Assembly (NCBI RefSeq): GCF_000150955.2
Contig: NC_011672.1
Span: forward strand, 62,001-126,000
DNA from: Phaeodactylum tricornutum CCAP 1055/1
Taxonomy: Eukaryota > Bacillariophyta > Bacillariophyceae > Surirellales > Neidiaceae
Direction: 5' to 3'
Length of the DNA: 64,000 nt
The notes under the pieces were generated by a model that did no database searches, had not been told where the DNA came from, and saw only the letters and a program-made list of their open reading frames with translations. A program made the translations under genes and the position numbers. This document shows positions 63,147 through 64,000 of this stretch, piece after piece. Every line of letters starts with the position of its first letter. Positions within the stretch are counted from its first letter, which is position 1.

Positions 63147-64000
63147 ATGTTACCGTCCAGTATGAGTCCGTCATCAAAAGAAGCTGTGGAATACATCACC
63201 ACCCATGATGTGGTGTTTGGGAGAGGGAGAGGATACGAAAAGCATCCAGGAAACGTGCGATTTCACGAAATCCTTGAAAGCTACATGGACCAATACATGG
63301 CTGCAAAAACACGAGCGCAGAAGGTTGCTATCTCTGTCTCAATAATTTCTAGCGTCAGTATGTCGGGACGCTTTCTAAGATATGATGGCACTCCCCAAGG
63401 ATGGGTTCCAGCCCATGGGGACTCTGTCTGCAATAAGGTAAGCCAAGCTCTTCGGCATCGTGCAAGAATAAAGAAGAAAGAAGCACAATATGAGAAAACG
63501 TATAGGGCTACTCTTAATTGCGACAAATCGCTAGCTGACCGACAGACAAATGTAATGCCGGATATATATGAATGCAGTCGACCGGGAATTGAGTTTCCAT
63601 CAAACAACAGAGCTAAGCTGGTCGAGCACCAGCACGGCCTTTCGCCCATTCCTTTTCACGATAGTGCAACAATCGACACAATTGGGCTAGACCAAGTAAC
63701 ATTTGATGACATTGACCTACTGAACAGAATCCTATTCAATAGCACTCCCTGCAGCACTAACTTCGAGTTTCAAGCTTCCCGCGACTTTCCCCCCAGCTGG
63801 TATCCAACAATCAAGTCAAAGCAACATTCCAATGTATGGCGACATGACAATTTCAGCTATTCTGTGGCCATCGATCCTTCTGAGATCAGAGCGCGGTATA
63901 TGTTTGGTTGCGATTTCAATTCATTTTGCCACAAGCCAATCACTCAGTTGTCGATAATGACCGAAGATATGAACAGTTGTAGTCATTTGCAGACCTTACA
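63147..64000 (+). CDS. DUF6824-type protein, partial (runs off the window)
   Basis: At least 284 codons, open to the last base. The frame is open from 63108 and the first ATG is 63147, with another at 63162. Soon after the start comes THDVVFGRGRGYEKHPGN, then VRFHEILESYMDQYM, QKVAISVSIISSVSMSGRFL, GWVPAHGDSVCNKVSQALRH and a basic RARIKKKEAQY. This is the signature of DUF6824 (a DVL-GRG...HPGN motif, a GRFL strand and a K-x-x-QALR helix), a family expanded in diatoms whose function is not known to me; the basic compact domain suggests nucleic-acid binding. The region after ~130 is Ser/Asp/Asn-rich with no recognised domain. No leader peptide. The 3' end lies outside the window. Confidence 0.85.
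   Translation, partial: MLPSSMSPSSKEAVEYITTHDVVFGRGRGYEKHPGNVRFHEILESYMDQYMAAKTRAQKVAISVSIISSVSMSGRFLRYDGTPQGWVPAHGDSVCNKVSQALRHRARIKKKEAQYEKTYRATLNCDKSLADRQTNVMPDIYECSRPGIEFPSNNRAKLVEHQHGLSPIPFHDSATIDTIGLDQVTFDDIDLLNRILFNSTPCSTNFEFQASRDFPPSWYPTIKSKQHSNVWRHDNFSYSVAIDPSEIRARYMFGCDFNSFCHKPITQLSIMTEDMNSCSHLQTL

Noticed and set aside
1-64000. CRISPR array, prokaryotic operon, LTR or Polinton-type element
   Set aside because: No spaced direct repeats, no tight same-strand gene runs, and no reverse transcriptase, integrase or capsid motifs were seen in any frame.

Overview
The window looks like nuclear DNA of a photosynthetic stramenopile, almost certainly a diatom, and the overall character fits Phaeodactylum tricornutum (inference; no search was run). 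The reasons are: several proteins start with a signal peptide followed by an aromatic residue at the cleavage site (the diatom ASAFAP-type bipartite plastid presequence), two of them followed by a twin-arginine thylakoid-lumen signal; introns are few and short (about 85-142 nt, GT...AG); there is a DUF6824-type protein at the right edge, a family I know mainly from diatoms; and phylloquinone and riboflavin synthesis are carried by fused multidomain genes. Genes lie on both strands with mostly short spacers. There are about 21 protein genes, one 5S rRNA gene, one foldback element, and a few simple repeats. No CRISPR, operon or LTR element was seen.

Left part (1-16.8 kb): type I phosphomannose isomerase; a long Ser/Arg-rich disordered protein; a VTT/TVP38-type membrane protein; a TPR-kinase-phosphoesterase-like fusion related to PDK1; and two convergent paralogues of a double-domain type II membrane glycosyltransferase-like family. 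The second of these is split by a one-base frame change.

Middle (16.8-38.7 kb): a gene-free stretch with a ~650-bp inverted-repeat element; a divergent pair of secretory tandem-SET proteins; a type II sulfotransferase; two adjacent thylakoid-lumen proteins (DUF1499 and PsbP-like); an NTF2-like protein; a GH130-like type II membrane protein; a spermidine-synthase-fold methyltransferase with a plastid-type leader; and the third glycosyltransferase-like paralogue.

Right part (38.7-64 kb): a thioredoxin-fold protein without the CxxC site; a 5S rRNA gene; a plastid fibrillin; three members of an unnamed family sharing a short helical domain; a giant PHYLLO-type gene (MenF-MenD-MenH-MenC plus a C-terminal SRPBCC domain) for phylloquinone; a RibA-RibB fusion in the order opposite to the usual RibBA; and the start of a DUF6824 gene running off the end.

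Functionally, plastid biology dominates (phylloquinone for photosystem I, PsbP and DUF1499 lumen proteins, fibrillin). A looser secretory-glycan theme (phosphomannose isomerase, three glycosyltransferase-like proteins, sulfotransferase, GH130-like) would suit the sulfated mannan-type polysaccharides of diatoms, but physical closeness alone does not show that these genes work together. All domain calls come from reading motifs by eye.
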